A DNA stretch of 49,023 nt from positions 1 to 49,023 of the forward strand of contig CANJRX010000015.1 in NCBI GenBank assembly GCA_947476895.1. The letters run 5' to 3'. The notes under the pieces are model-generated. The model did not search any database, was not told the origin of the DNA, and saw only the letters and a list, made by a program, of their open reading frames with translations. Positions 36,372 through 46,059 of this stretch are shown here, in pieces. The translations under genes were made by a program, and so were the position numbers. This DNA comes from Fidelibacterota bacterium. Its GTDB lineage: Bacteria > Pseudomonadota > Alphaproteobacteria > Rhodospirillales > Rhodospirillaceae. Position 1 is the first letter of the stretch. Every line of letters begins with the position of its first letter.

Positions 36372-38306
36372 TTGAATACGAAACTGTTGCTTTGGGGCGG
36401 GCTCGCGGTTGCCGCGCCATTTGTGTTGGCAGACCAGGCCTATGCGCAGCGTGCTGGGGAGAACGTTATCGCGGCGGCAGAAGATGCCTTTGGCACGAAG
36501 GTCGGAAACGACAACGTTGGTCTTTATGATTCCCGAAACGCGCGCGGCTTTGATCCTCAGCTTACCGGCAACATGCGCATCGAAGGTTTGTACTTCGACC
36601 AGCAAGGCATGTTCGGCGCGCGTATCAGCAAAGCCCAGGTCATGCGCATCGGCTTGTCGGCGCAATCCTATCCATTCCCGGCGCCAAGCGGCATCACAGA
36701 TATTATTCTGCTGACGCCGCTGCCGCAATTTAGCGCCACTGTCGCGACGCAGTATCAGACCATTGGTTCGCGCTCGATCTCGGTCGATGTGTCGACGCCA
36801 ATCTTTGGCGAAAAGCTAGGCTTCGCCGGCGGCGTGAATGTGTTCAATCAAGCGAGCGAATGGAAAGGCAAGGGGTCGGTCGTCACCAAGGCCGGACTTC
36901 TCAATGCCAAGCCGACCGAAAACATAGAACTGATCCCGTTCTTCTTTCAGAACAAATTTTCCAGCTCAGAAGTACAGCCGCTGATCTTGCCGGGCGGCGC
37001 GTTTCTGCCACCGGAAGTTAATCGCAGCGTTTTCTACGGACAACGCTGGGCCGCGAGCAGGAACTCAAATCTCAACGCCGGGTTCATCGGCCGCGGAACT
37101 TTCGGCACGCACTGGCGGCTACAGACGGGCGTGTTTCGTTCGCTCCAAGATCGACCAGAGAACTACACGATCTTTTTCCGCAACACCCAAGCTAACGGCG
37201 CCGCGAGTCTCGACATCATCGGCTATCCCGCGCACAAGGCGACCTCGACATCTGGCGAGGTGCGCGCTTCCGGCATTTTCACGCAAGGCAGCTATCGCCA
37301 CACCGTGCATCTGGCCGTGCGCGCGCGTGACACCGAACGCACCTTCGGCGGCGGACAGACGGTTAACTTCGGCACGCGATTCATCGGCGTCAATGATCCC
37401 GTGCCCGAGCCTACGTACACATTCGGCGTTCGTGACCGTGATAAAGTGCGCCAGGTTTCACCGGGCATCACTTACGTAGGACAATGGTCCAACGTTGGTG
37501 AGTTCAGTGTTGGTGTGCAGAAGGCCTATTATCGCCGCAACTTCGGCAAAATCGGTGCAGTGCCGACGACGACGCGCGCAGCGCCGCTGCTGTTTAACGG
37601 CACGGTCTCGGCGATCGTGTCGCCAAGTCTCACGGTCTACGCCGGATATACGCGCGGGCTGGAAGAATTCGGCACCGCGCCTGATAACGCCGCCAACGCA
37701 GGCGAACCGTTGCCTGCTAAAGAAACCAAACAGATCGACGGCGGCCTGCGCTATCGCATTATGCCGGGCCTCAATCTGATGGCGGGTGTTTTTCAGGTTC
37801 AGAAGCCCTACTTCGACCGCAACACCGCCAACATCTACACCGATGTCGGCGCCTTGCGTCATCGCGGGATCGAAATGTCTTTGAGCGGCCAGCCCGTCAA
37901 AGGCCTTACGGTTGTCGCGGGACTCTTGTTGCTGGAAGCCAAAGCATCGGGCCTGCCGGTTACGTTGGGTTTGATCGGCGACACGTCGCCGGGCACACCG
38001 CCCGTAACCATTAAGTCAAACCTTCAATATGAACTGCCCTTCATGAAGGGCCTGTTGGTCGATACGCAGTTCGATATTCTGAAGGGCTATTACGCCAACC
38101 GCGCGAACACCTTCAAAACGCCTACACAGTCGGTGGTGTCCTTGGGCATGCGCTACAACTTCAAGCCCTTCGGCAAATCGTCATCGCTGCGCTTCCAGGT
38201 GCAGAACGTGTTTGATCAATATGCCTGGACAGCCGAAGGCGCATCGGGCCGCTTGGCCCCAATCCCGCCGCGGCGCTACACCGTGCGTCTGGCGACGGAC
38301 TTCTAG
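36372..38306 (+). CDS. TonB-dependent-receptor-like outer-membrane barrel A
   Basis: This 644-aa protein starts with TTG (GGGG 6 nt upstream); the signal peptide ends near QAYA/Q (residue 25). A plug-like region follows (DNVGLYDSRNARGFDPQLTG, then NMRIEGLYFDQQGMFG), then a large beta-strand region ending in LATDF with a terminal Phe and a late strand SSSLRFQVQNVFDQYAW. These are receptor features, but the N-terminal plug is short and I see no clear TonB box. It is a tandem paralogue of the next gene. The ligand is unknown. Confidence 0.82.
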   Translation: MNTKLLLWGGLAVAAPFVLADQAYAQRAGENVIAAAEDAFGTKVGNDNVGLYDSRNARGFDPQLTGNMRIEGLYFDQQGMFGARISKAQVMRIGLSAQSYPFPAPSGITDIILLTPLPQFSATVATQYQTIGSRSISVDVSTPIFGEKLGFAGGVNVFNQASEWKGKGSVVTKAGLLNAKPTENIELIPFFFQNKFSSSEVQPLILPGGAFLPPEVNRSVFYGQRWAASRNSNLNAGFIGRGTFGTHWRLQTGVFRSLQDRPENYTIFFRNTQANGAASLDIIGYPAHKATSTSGEVRASGIFTQGSYRHTVHLAVRARDTERTFGGGQTVNFGTRFIGVNDPVPEPTYTFGVRDRDKVRQVSPGITYVGQWSNVGEFSVGVQKAYYRRNFGKIGAVPTTTRAAPLLFNGTVSAIVSPSLTVYAGYTRGLEEFGTAPDNAANAGEPLPAKETKQIDGGLRYRIMPGLNLMAGVFQVQKPYFDRNTANIYTDVGALRHRGIEMSLSGQPVKGLTVVAGLLLLEAKASGLPVTLGLIGDTSPGTPPVTIKSNLQYELPFMKGLLVDTQFDILKGYYANRANTFKTPTQSVVSLGMRYNFKPFGKSSSLRFQVQNVFDQYAWTAEGASGRLAPIPPRRYTVRLATDF

Positions 38307-38323
38307 GGCGCGCAAAAATCATC

Positions 38324-38367
38324 CTCACGTAATATTGTTCGCGCTGGGCGAGGGCGCACATGTTATG
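38324..38367 (+). repeat. 44-nt upstream element, copy 2
   Basis: Second copy of the element at 36280-36323, at about the same distance from the start codon of the following gene (39 nt here, 49 nt in copy 1). A short GGCC-based hairpin lies between the element and the start codon in both copies. Confidence 0.6.
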
Positions 38368-38405
38368 AATTCCACCGGCCGACTTTGAAAGGCCAGGGGG
38401 ACGAT

Positions 38406-40337
38406 GTGAACACTAAGTTATTGTTTTTAGGAACTTTTCCGGTAGCATTGTTGTTTGCCACGAGCAGCGCTTACGCCCAACGCGCGGCGGAGAATGCCGT
38501 TACTTCTGCTGAAGATGCTTTTGGCACCCGCGTCGGCATGGACAGCGTTGGCCTTTACGATGCGCGCAGTGCCCGCGGTTTCGATCCGCAGTTGGCCGGC
38601 AACATGCGCATGGAAGGGCTCTACTTTGACCAGCAGGGCATGTTTGGCCCGCGCCTCACCAAAGCGCAGACCATGCGTATTGGGTTATCGGCGCAGTCTT
38701 ATCCTTTCCCAGCGCCCACCGGGATCGCCGACATCAGTCTGGTGATGCCGGCGCCGAAGACGGTCGTCAGCGTCTCGGCGCAATATCAGACGGTTGGTCC
38801 ACGCGCGCTGTTTGCCGACATTTCCACGCCGATCTTCGGCGACAAGCTGGGCATGGCGGGCGGCGTGAACGTTTTCAGACAGGCCACCGAGTGGAACGGG
38901 CGCGGCACTGTAGTCACCGCTGCGACGCTGTTTCGCGCAAGACCCAACGACAATGTCGAACTGATCCCGTTCATTTATTGGAATAAGAATTTCAGCTCTG
39001 AAGTGCAGCCGCTGATTCTGCCGGGTGGTGCATTCCTGCCGCCGCGCATCGACCGCAGTGTGTTCTTCGGACAGTACTGGGCCTCAAACGAGAATAGCAA
39101 TTTCAACAGCGGTTTGATCGCGCGCGTGACGCCATTTGCGAATTGGCGTTTACAAACAGGTATATTTCGTTCGGTGCAGGATCGTCCGCGCAACTTCACG
39201 ATTTTTTATCGCAACACCCAGCTCGACGGCACCGGCAACCTCGACATCATCGGCTTCCCGGCCCACAAGTCGGCATCGTGGTCAGGCGAAATGCGTGCCT
39301 CGGGTGTGTTCACGCAAGGGTCTTATCGCCACACCGTGCACCTCGCGGTGCGCGGGCGCGACACCGACCGTCTATTCGGCGGCGGCAACACGGTCAATTT
39401 TGGCCCGGCGAAGATCGGCGTTTATCAGGAACAGATTGAGCCGACGTATACCTTCGGCATACGCGACAAAGACGCCGTGCGCCAAATCACGCCGGGCGTG
39501 AGCTATGTCGGCCAGTGGGCCAATGTCGGTGAATTCAGCGTCGGTTTGCAGAAAGCTTATTATCGCCGCAGCTTCGGCAAACTTGGGGCAGTGCCCGTAA
39601 CGACACGCGCTGAGCCTTGGCTTTATAACGGCACCGTCGCTGTCACGGCGACGTCAAAGCTCTCGATTTATGGCGGCTATACGCGTGGACTGGAAGAATT
39701 CGGCACAGCGCCGGACAATGCTGCCAATGCCGGCGAGCCATTGCCCGCACGCGAGACTCAACAGATCGACGGCGGCGTGCGCTATCGCATTATGCCCGGC
39801 TTCAATCTGATGGCCGGTGTATTTCAGGTCGAGAAGCCATACTTCGATCGCAATACTGCCAACGTCTATACCGACGTGGGCAACCTGCGGCATCGCGGCA
39901 TAGAAATGTCGCTGGCGGGCAAGCCTGTGAAGGGCGTGACGGTCGTGGCCGGTGCCTTGTTCCTGCAGGCGAAAGCGTCGGGTCTGCCCGTGACGTCGGG
40001 CCTGATCGGCGACCGCTCGCCGGGTACGCCGCCCATGACGATCAAAACCAATATCCAGTATGATATCGCGTCCGTGCCGGGCCTGTCGGTGGATATGAAC
40101 CTCGAGGTGTTCAAGTCCTACTACGCCAACCGCGCCAATACGGTGAAGGTGCCGACCCAGACGCCGGTGGCGCTCGGCGCGCGATACGTTTTCAACGCCT
40201 TCGGCAATAGTTCTTCGCTGCGCTTCCAGGTCCAGAACATCACCGATGAATATGGCTGGACGGCGGAAGGCTCATCGGGACGCCTCGCGCCCATTCAGCC
40301 GCGCCGCTACACGGTGCGTCTGGCGACGGACTTTTGA
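38406..40337 (+). CDS. TonB-dependent-receptor-like outer-membrane barrel B
   Basis: This 643-aa paralogue of receptor A aligns with it without gaps over long stretches; in one 62-residue block near the plug I count 52 identities. The signal peptide ends near SAYA/Q. The GTG at 38406 is chosen because it has AGGGGG 5 nt upstream and matches the paralogue's N-terminus (NTKLL); a longer frame from 38385 would add seven residues. It ends with RLATDF. The role is presumably uptake of a related ligand. Confidence 0.82.
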   Translation: MNTKLLFLGTFPVALLFATSSAYAQRAAENAVTSAEDAFGTRVGMDSVGLYDARSARGFDPQLAGNMRMEGLYFDQQGMFGPRLTKAQTMRIGLSAQSYPFPAPTGIADISLVMPAPKTVVSVSAQYQTVGPRALFADISTPIFGDKLGMAGGVNVFRQATEWNGRGTVVTAATLFRARPNDNVELIPFIYWNKNFSSEVQPLILPGGAFLPPRIDRSVFFGQYWASNENSNFNSGLIARVTPFANWRLQTGIFRSVQDRPRNFTIFYRNTQLDGTGNLDIIGFPAHKSASWSGEMRASGVFTQGSYRHTVHLAVRGRDTDRLFGGGNTVNFGPAKIGVYQEQIEPTYTFGIRDKDAVRQITPGVSYVGQWANVGEFSVGLQKAYYRRSFGKLGAVPVTTRAEPWLYNGTVAVTATSKLSIYGGYTRGLEEFGTAPDNAANAGEPLPARETQQIDGGVRYRIMPGFNLMAGVFQVEKPYFDRNTANVYTDVGNLRHRGIEMSLAGKPVKGVTVVAGALFLQAKASGLPVTSGLIGDRSPGTPPMTIKTNIQYDIASVPGLSVDMNLEVFKSYYANRANTVKVPTQTPVALGARYVFNAFGNSSSLRFQVQNITDEYGWTAEGSSGRLAPIQPRRYTVRLATDF

Positions 40338-40351
40338 TGCGCCCTGCGATA

Positions 40352-40376
40352 CACTAAGATCGCGCTGTTCTTAGTG
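40352..40376 (+). terminator. Hairpin between receptor B and glycosyltransferase
   Basis: An 8-bp inverted repeat (CACTAAGA at 40352-40359 with TCTTAGTG at 40369-40376) is followed by GAATATTTTC. It may end the receptor transcript weakly or fold in the leader of the next gene, whose GTG is 10 nt downstream. Confidence 0.4.
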
Positions 40377-40386
40377 GAATATTTTC

Positions 40387-41358
40387 GTGATTCGCAACAC
40401 CAGCGACCTGAATGAGATTCTAAAAACGGGCGACGCCGAGTTGGTTTCGGCGCCGATCACCGACACGCTCGCAGTGTCGGCTGTGCTAGTAAAGCGCGGA
40501 ACACTGGTAGTGAGGGAAGGCCAAGCTCTGCCGATCATCGGCGACCTAACGAGTACCTACGTCTTCGGCGATCACCACGCCAACAAATATCAAGAAACGC
40601 TCAATTCAACATTTCCCAAGGTGGGAGAGCTTTCCCACGCCCTGTATGTGTGCGGCAGCAAGGGCTACTACAATTTTCTGAGGTTCAATTTTCCCGCGCT
40701 GCATTTTTTAGGTTTGATGGACGGTGAGCCGCTGAGCTTCGCGGTGTCGGATGGCTTTCCAGCGACGTCTGCCGTGTTTATTCATCAGATGATGTCGGTG
40801 CTGTCGGGAGGTTGCGCGGTTAAGGTCATTCAGCTTGCGACCGGAAGCTACGATCTGACAAACGTCATCATCCCGCTGCGCGCTTCAACGGCTGTGGTCG
40901 CGCACATGAGCCGCGAGGTGATCTTGCCGTTCGCGCTCGCGCAATGGCGCGCAAAGAATCCTGATGCGCCGCCGCTCTGGCCCTTGAAGCTCTTTCTGCG
41001 GCGCGACGGCGTCACGACGGGCCGGCGTCTCGCCAATCAGCAAGACGTCGAGGCGCATTACGTGAGCCAAGGCTATGTCTCGGTCAATCCGGGGGCGTTC
41101 TCGATGAGTGAGCAAGTGGTGCTGTTTTCGCGGGCCACACATATCGTGGGCGTCGAAGGTGCGGCGATGGCCAACATTCTATTTGCGGTCAACGCCGTCG
41201 AGGTCGTGATGCTCGCGACACCCGCCATTGACGACGAGGACTTCATCCCGCAACTGGCGAAGAACTACCGCTACAGCTTCCGCACGATTTTCGGCGAGGT
41301 TGTTGAAGGCGGAACAGGCCGCAATGCAGACTATAGGATGCCGCTAGATAAGCTTTAG
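40387..41358 (+). CDS. Glycosyltransferase family 61 (DUF563-like) protein
   Basis: This 323-aa protein has no signal or membrane helix. The C-terminal segment ATHIVGVEGAAMANILFAVN matches the nucleotide-sugar-binding loop of GT61/DUF563 enzymes, and LFLRRDGVTTGRRLANQQDV precedes it as in that family. It likely adds a sugar in surface-polysaccharide synthesis, which agrees with galU-ugd-mutase upstream. The start is GTG with no strong ribosome-binding site, so the exact N-terminus is uncertain. Confidence 0.72.
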   Translation: MIRNTSDLNEILKTGDAELVSAPITDTLAVSAVLVKRGTLVVREGQALPIIGDLTSTYVFGDHHANKYQETLNSTFPKVGELSHALYVCGSKGYYNFLRFNFPALHFLGLMDGEPLSFAVSDGFPATSAVFIHQMMSVLSGGCAVKVIQLATGSYDLTNVIIPLRASTAVVAHMSREVILPFALAQWRAKNPDAPPLWPLKLFLRRDGVTTGRRLANQQDVEAHYVSQGYVSVNPGAFSMSEQVVLFSRATHIVGVEGAAMANILFAVNAVEVVMLATPAIDDEDFIPQLAKNYRYSFRTIFGEVVEGGTGRNADYRMPLDKL

Positions 41359-41368
41359 CGCCCGGGCT

Positions 41369-42778
41369 CTAACGTGAGGCGACGCGCTTGGCGTCCGGTG
41401 GCACAGCTTGGCAACCGCCGGATTTCACCTGGGCCGGGATCATGGCGCAGGCACGCATCAAATCTTGGTTCTGAAGGCCCATGATGCGGGCGCGATAGAC
41501 CATCTTGCCGTTGGCTTTCACTGGAAGCACTTGCGCCGTGGCTTGCGCAAAGGTCGTCTTCAGCTGGCTGATTGCTGCCGCGACTTGGTCTTCGGCTTTA
41601 GCACGGGTCGAAAAGGCGCCGATCTGGACACCCCAGCTGCTGGACGCTGCCGGATTCACGACCGTGATCGAAGCCGCGGCGGCGGGGGACGATTGGGGCA
41701 GGGGCGGCAGAATGGTGGTTTCGATGGGCGAGCCGGTCTGGGTCACCGCCACGAAAGGTTCGTCGCGGTCGCCTTCTTCGGTCGTGGTTTCTTCTTCGAT
41801 CTGCGCGATCTGGGTACCGATACGGTCGGAGCTGACCCGGTCAGTCGTGGGCAGGTTGTTGTTGCGGGCGATGGCCATATCAGACGGCGGGGTGCCGGCC
41901 ATGACGGCGAAGCCTTGGTCCATGAGACCGGCCAGCTTGCGGTCGCGGGCATTGGCGGAGGTGCCGCCGAACATGACGCCGATGAGGCGGTAACCGTTGC
42001 GGGTGGCCGAGGCCACCAGATTGAAGCCCGAGGCGGTCGTATAACCGGTTTTGATGCCGTCGGCGCCTTCATAGAACTCCAACAGGTGGTTGTGGGTGCG
42101 GATGGTCTGGCCCTGATAGGCGAATTCCATGCGGCTGAACTGGCTGTAGTACTGCGGGAAGTCTTTGATCAAATGGCTGGCCAGGATGGACATGTCGCGG
42201 GCGGTTGAGAACTGGCCGGGATTGGGCAGGCCGTGAGCGTTCTTGAAGGTGGTCTTGCTCATGCCCAGCGTGCGGGCGCGGACGGTCATTTTTTCGGCGA
42301 AGTGGTCTTCGGTGCCGCCCAGATATTCGCCGGTCACCACGGCCACATCGTTGGCCGACTTGGTGATCAAAGCGCCGATGGCCTGTTCAACAGTGATTTT
42401 GGACTTCGGACGCAGGCCCAGCTTCGAAGGGGCGGCCGAGGCCGCGCGCTGCGACACAGGCATGGGGCTTTCCAAGCTGACGTCGCCGCGTTCCAGGGCT
42501 TCGAACAGCATGTAAAGCGTCATCATCTTGGTCAAAGACGCAGGGTAGCTGGGGGTGTCGGCGTTGACTTCGGACAGAACCTGTCCGGTGGTCGCATCGA
42601 TCACGATGGCGGTGTAAATCGGGGCTTGGTACTGGGACTTCTTTGCGGCGACGGCTTTTTTGACGGGAGCTTTAGCGACCTTCTGGACCGATGCCTTCTT
42701 TGCTGACGCCGCCATGACGAGGCTGGGCGAGCACAACAGCATTCCGATGGCGAGTAACCGAACCAGACCAACGCGCAT
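41369..42778 (-). CDS. D-alanyl-D-alanine carboxypeptidase with C-terminal SPOR domain
   Basis: This 469-aa penicillin-binding protein (DacA/DacF type) has a signal peptide ending near VMAA. The active-site motifs are SLTK (Ser81, Lys84), SAN (141-143) and KTG (243-245). After a low-complexity linker rich in Thr, Glu and Pro, residues about 395-465 form a SPOR domain (SSSWGVQIGAFSTRAKAEDQ), which binds denuded peptidoglycan at the septum. It trims D-Ala from pentapeptides and is likely recruited to division sites. The ATG at 42778 is preferred over upstream in-frame starts because the signal peptide begins there. Confidence 0.93.
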   Translation of the reverse strand: MRVGLVRLLAIGMLLCSPSLVMAASAKKASVQKVAKAPVKKAVAAKKSQYQAPIYTAIVIDATTGQVLSEVNADTPSYPASLTKMMTLYMLFEALERGDVSLESPMPVSQRAASAAPSKLGLRPKSKITVEQAIGALITKSANDVAVVTGEYLGGTEDHFAEKMTVRARTLGMSKTTFKNAHGLPNPGQFSTARDMSILASHLIKDFPQYYSQFSRMEFAYQGQTIRTHNHLLEFYEGADGIKTGYTTASGFNLVASATRNGYRLIGVMFGGTSANARDRKLAGLMDQGFAVMAGTPPSDMAIARNNNLPTTDRVSSDRIGTQIAQIEEETTTEEGDRDEPFVAVTQTGSPIETTILPPLPQSSPAAAASITVVNPAASSSWGVQIGAFSTRAKAEDQVAAAISQLKTTFAQATAQVLPVKANGKMVYRARIMGLQNQDLMRACAMIPAQVKSGGCQAVPPDAKRVASR

Positions 42779-43280
42779 CCGCAAATCCCTATTTCGCTCA
42801 AAGTTACAGTGAGCCACCAAAAAGGGGGCTGTGGATTAAGTCGCTCGCGTCTTCGATCCCCGTTTTTTGTATCCGCCATCTTACGGCGGTTCCGGTTAAC
42901 CCGGCGTTATTGTCTCAAAAATACGTGGTTCGAGTCGGCCTGTCTACTCCATCTTACACATGTCCTTGAATCTGCGCCTTTTTCCCGCATTTTAAGAAAA
43001 TATCCGGAAACTCGCGCTGCCGGTTGCGGTTAACTTCAACGGGACCCACTGCAAAAAGATGCGCCCTTGGAGGCAATCTCCACGTCCATCCAGTGCCGGG
43101 GGTAAGGCATTAAATTTTCGCCTGCCCCCTGGCGCAGAAGGATTTTTGACACATACTTAAGGCTAGCTTTGGTATCCTAGCTGCGAGCAACCGCTATACC
43201 TTCTGTCACCGATGATGAGCGTTTTTTTGACCCTTAATAATACCTCAGCCCAAACCGGCCTCTCCCGTCCCGCCATACGC
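42779..43280. other. Divergent intergenic region between the carboxypeptidase and clpS
   Basis: About 500 nt hold no convincing gene. The region includes a TTAA-N7-TTAT motif (42896-42910), the vegetative-like TTGACA at 43146-43151 without a well-spaced -10 box, and T-rich stretches. Promoters for both flanking genes must lie here. Short open frames on the + strand at 42809-43033 and upstream of the clpS start lack coding features. Confidence 0.6.
42896..42910 (+). promoter_or_regulatory. Possible CtrA-type binding site
   Basis: TTAACCCGGCGTTAT is a TTAA-N7-TTA(T/A) arrangement close to the alphaproteobacterial CtrA consensus TTAA-N7-TTAA. It lies 118 nt upstream of the carboxypeptidase start. 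One position deviates and chance occurrence is possible. Confidence 0.25.
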
Positions 43281-43622
43281 ATGGGCGATGAACGGAAAGA
43301 CGGCGGCAACGGCAATGACGACGGGCGCACGACCACCGGCGTGGTGGTCAAGCCGCGCACCAAGGTCAAAAAGCCGTCGATGTACAAAGTTTTGATGCTG
43401 AACGACGACTACACCCCGATGGAGTTCGTCATTCACGTCCTGGAACGCTACTTCGCTAAGACCACGGAAGAGGCCACGCGGATCATGCTTCATGTGCACC
43501 AAAAGGGTGTCGGGATCTGCGGCGTGTTCACCTTCGAGGTGGCGGAGACCAAAGTGAACCAAACGATGGAGCTGGCGCGTAAGAACCAGCACCCGCTGCA
43601 ATGCACTCTCGAGAAGGAGTGA
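43281..43622 (+). CDS. clpS: ATP-dependent Clp protease adaptor ClpS
   Basis: This 113-aa adaptor delivers N-degron substrates to ClpA. The substrate-pocket and ClpA-contact motifs are present: [40 protein letters not shown] and the C-terminal [10 protein letters not shown]. The frame is open from 43212, but codon use upstream of the ATG at 43281 is less like the rest, and known ClpS proteins start near here (MGDERKDGG). No clear ribosome-binding site precedes either start. clpA follows after 48 nt. Confidence 0.93.
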   Translation: MGDERKDGGNGNDDGRTTTGVVVKPRTKVKKPSMYKVLMLNDDYTPMEFVIHVLERYFAKTTEEATRIMLHVHQKGVGICGVFTFEVAETKVNQTMELARKNQHPLQCTLEKE

Positions 43623-43670
43623 GGCGTTAGACCTGAGAACTAAGAACCGCTGGAAAGGATCATAATTCCC

Positions 43671-46019
43671 TTGTCAATGTTGTCTCAAAATCTGGAAAAG
43701 ACCCTTCATCACGCGCTTGCCGCCGCCGCTGAGCGCCGGCACGAATACGCCACCCTTGAACATTTGCTGATCGCACTTTGCGACGACACCGACGCCATCG
43801 CCGTGATGCGCGCCTGCAACGTCGACATCGAACTGCTGCGCGAAAGCGTGCGCCAGTTCCTGAACGACGATCTGCGCGACCTGGTGTCAACCAACGGCGA
43901 AGACCCCAAGCCCACTGCCGGTTTTCAGCGCGTGGTGCAGCGTGCCGCCATTCATGTGCAGTCGTCGGGCCGCGAGGAAGTGACCGGCGCCAATGTGTTG
44001 GTCGCCTTGTTCTCTGAACGCGAAAGCCATGCGGTCTATTTCCTGCAACAGCAGGAAATGTCGCGCCTGGATGCCGTGAATTACATTTCGCATGGCATCG
44101 CCAAGCGCCCTGCCGCTGGTGGTGGCGACCGTAAAACCGTGCACGGCGCGGACCAGGAAGCCAAATCGGAAGAAGTGGTCAAGAAGGGCCGCGAAGCGCT
44201 GACCGCTTATTGCGTCGATCTCAATGAAAAGGCCAAGCAGGGCAAGATTGATCCGCTCATCGGCCGCGACAAAGAGATTGAGCGCACCATTCAAATTCTC
44301 TGCCGCCGTAGCAAGAACAACCCGCTTTATGTTGGCGACGCCGGCGTAGGCAAGACCGCGATTGCTGAAGGTCTCGCACGCCGTATCATCAACAAAGAAG
44401 TGCCGGAAGTTCTGCACGACGCCATCATCTTCTCGCTGGATATGGGCGCGTTGCTCGCTGGCACGCGCTATCGCGGCGACTTCGAAGAACGCCTGAAAGC
44501 CGTGGTTTCCGAATTGGAAGCCATGAAGGGCGCCGTGTTGTTCATCGACGAAATCCACACCGTGATCGGTGCAGGTGCGACGTCGGGTGGGGCTATGGAC
44601 GCCTCGAACCTTCTGAAGCCGGCATTGGCTTCGGGTGGGCTGCGCTGCATCGGCTCGACCACCTACAAAGAATATCGCACGCACTTCGAGAAAGACCGCG
44701 CCCTGGTGCGCCGTTTCCAGAAGATCGACGTGGCCGAACCGTCCGTCGAAGATGCGATTAAGATCCTCAAAGGTCTGAAGCCTTACTACGAAGCGCATCA
44801 CAAGGTGCGCTACACGGCCGAAGCTATCCGCTCGGCGGTGGAGCTGTCGGTGAAGTACATCCACGACCGCAAGCTGCCCGACAAAGCCATCGACGTCATA
44901 GATGAAGTCGGCGCGTCGCGCATGCTGCTGCCGGAAAACAAGCGCAAGAAAGTCGTTACGGTCAAAGACGTGGAAGACGTGATTGCTAAAATCGCGCGTG
45001 TCCCGCCCAAAACCGTATCCCGCGACGACAAAAAATCGCTGCAGAACCTTGAGCGCGACTTGAAGACCATGGTGTTCGGTCAGAACGACGCCATCGTTGC
45101 CCTGTCGAGCGCCATCAAACTGAGCCGCGCTGGCCTGCGCGAGCCGGAAAAGCCCATTGGCAGTTACCTGTTCTCTGGCCCGACCGGCGTCGGTAAAACC
45201 GAAGTCGCGCGCCAGCTGGCAACGTCGCTGGGTGTTGAACTGCACCGCTTTGATATGTCGGAATACATGGAGCGTCATTCGGTCTCGCGTTTGATCGGCG
45301 CGCCGCCGGGTTATGTCGGCTTCGACCAGGGCGGCTTGCTCACCGATGCCGTCGACCAGCATCCGCATTGCGTGTTGCTGTTGGACGAAATCGAAAAAGC
45401 GCATCCGGACCTGTTCAACATCCTGTTGCAGGTCATGGACCACGGCAAGCTTACCGACCACAACGGCAAGAGCGTGAACTTCCGCAACGCCATCCTGATC
45501 ATGACCACCAACGCCGGTGCGTCTGACCTCGCCAAGAACGCCATGGGCTTCGAGCGTGAATCCCGTGACGGCGAAGACAAGGAAGCCATCGAGCGTATGT
45601 TCACGCCGGAGTTCCGCAACCGTCTGGATGCGATCATCGCTTTCGCGCCGCTCAATACCGAAGTCGTCGGCAAGGTGGTGGACAAGTTCGTGATGCAGCT
45701 GGAAGGCCAACTGTCGGACCGCAACGTCACCATCGACCTCACGCAAGCTGCGCGGGCTTGGCTGGCGAAACGCGGGTACGACAACCGCATGGGCGCGAGA
45801 CCGTTGTCTCGTGTCATCCAGCAGGAGATCAAAAAACCTTTGGCCGATCACCTGCTGTTCGGCGATCTCATCACCGGTGGACATGTGGCCGTGGACGTGG
45901 CGAACGACAAGCTGACGTTCGTCATCACGCCCAATAAGTCTGCACCGAAGAAAGAGAGCGAAGAAGAGGACGACCTTCCACCGGAAGGTGGAACCAAGTC
46001 GCCGGAAACGGTGAAGTAG
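43671..46019 (+). CDS. clpA: ATP-dependent Clp protease ATPase subunit ClpA
   Basis: This 782-aa AAA+ unfoldase feeds ClpP. It has an N-terminal repeat domain that binds ClpS (about 1-145; [15 protein letters not shown]), a first ATPase domain (Walker A GDAGVGKT at 222-229, [14 protein letters not shown]), and a second (GPTGVGKT at 503-510, [14 protein letters not shown]). The start is TTG, 11 nt after AAAGGAT; it gives the same N-terminal length as other ClpA proteins, whereas the next ATG is too far from that site. The tail is acidic. Confidence 0.97.
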   Translation: MSMLSQNLEKTLHHALAAAAERRHEYATLEHLLIALCDDTDAIAVMRACNVDIELLRESVRQFLNDDLRDLVSTNGEDPKPTAGFQRVVQRAAIHVQSSGREEVTGANVLVALFSERESHAVYFLQQQEMSRLDAVNYISHGIAKRPAAGGGDRKTVHGADQEAKSEEVVKKGREALTAYCVDLNEKAKQGKIDPLIGRDKEIERTIQILCRRSKNNPLYVGDAGVGKTAIAEGLARRIINKEVPEVLHDAIIFSLDMGALLAGTRYRGDFEERLKAVVSELEAMKGAVLFIDEIHTVIGAGATSGGAMDASNLLKPALASGGLRCIGSTTYKEYRTHFEKDRALVRRFQKIDVAEPSVEDAIKILKGLKPYYEAHHKVRYTAEAIRSAVELSVKYIHDRKLPDKAIDVIDEVGASRMLLPENKRKKVVTVKDVEDVIAKIARVPPKTVSRDDKKSLQNLERDLKTMVFGQNDAIVALSSAIKLSRAGLREPEKPIGSYLFSGPTGVGKTEVARQLATSLGVELHRFDMSEYMERHSVSRLIGAPPGYVGFDQGGLLTDAVDQHPHCVLLLDEIEKAHPDLFNILLQVMDHGKLTDHNGKSVNFRNAILIMTTNAGASDLAKNAMGFERESRDGEDKEAIERMFTPEFRNRLDAIIAFAPLNTEVVGKVVDKFVMQLEGQLSDRNVTIDLTQAARAWLAKRGYDNRMGARPLSRVIQQEIKKPLADHLLFGDLITGGHVAVDVANDKLTFVITPNKSAPKKESEEEDDLPPEGGTKSPETVK

Positions 46020-46052
46020 AAATTAGGGGACGGAAACGTCCCCTAATTTTTT
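46020..46052 (+). terminator. Strong intrinsic terminator after clpA
   Basis: A 13-bp perfect stem (46020-46032 with 46037-46049) closes on a GAAA tetraloop and runs into TTTTTT. It begins at the base after the clpA stop and also marks the boundary to the convergent DUF805 gene. Confidence 0.9.
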
Positions 46053-46059
46053 GCCTTCT

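Noticed and set aside
36372-40337. Tandem receptors considered as a composite mobile element
   Set aside because: No transposase, terminal inverted repeats or target duplications are visible; a simple tandem gene duplication explains the pattern.
42809-43033. 74-codon + strand frame between the carboxypeptidase and clpS
   Set aside because: Starts inside the region before the divergent gene, has atypical codon use and no similarity I recognise.
43146-43178. TTGACA followed by TATCCT as a clpS promoter
   Set aside because: The spacer is 21 bp, too long for a sigma70 promoter, and no better -10 box is at 16-18 bp.
43887-45884. 665-codon open frame on the reverse strand inside clpA
   Set aside because: It is the antisense mirror of a GC-rich coding frame; clpA has full domain structure and conserved motifs on the + strand.
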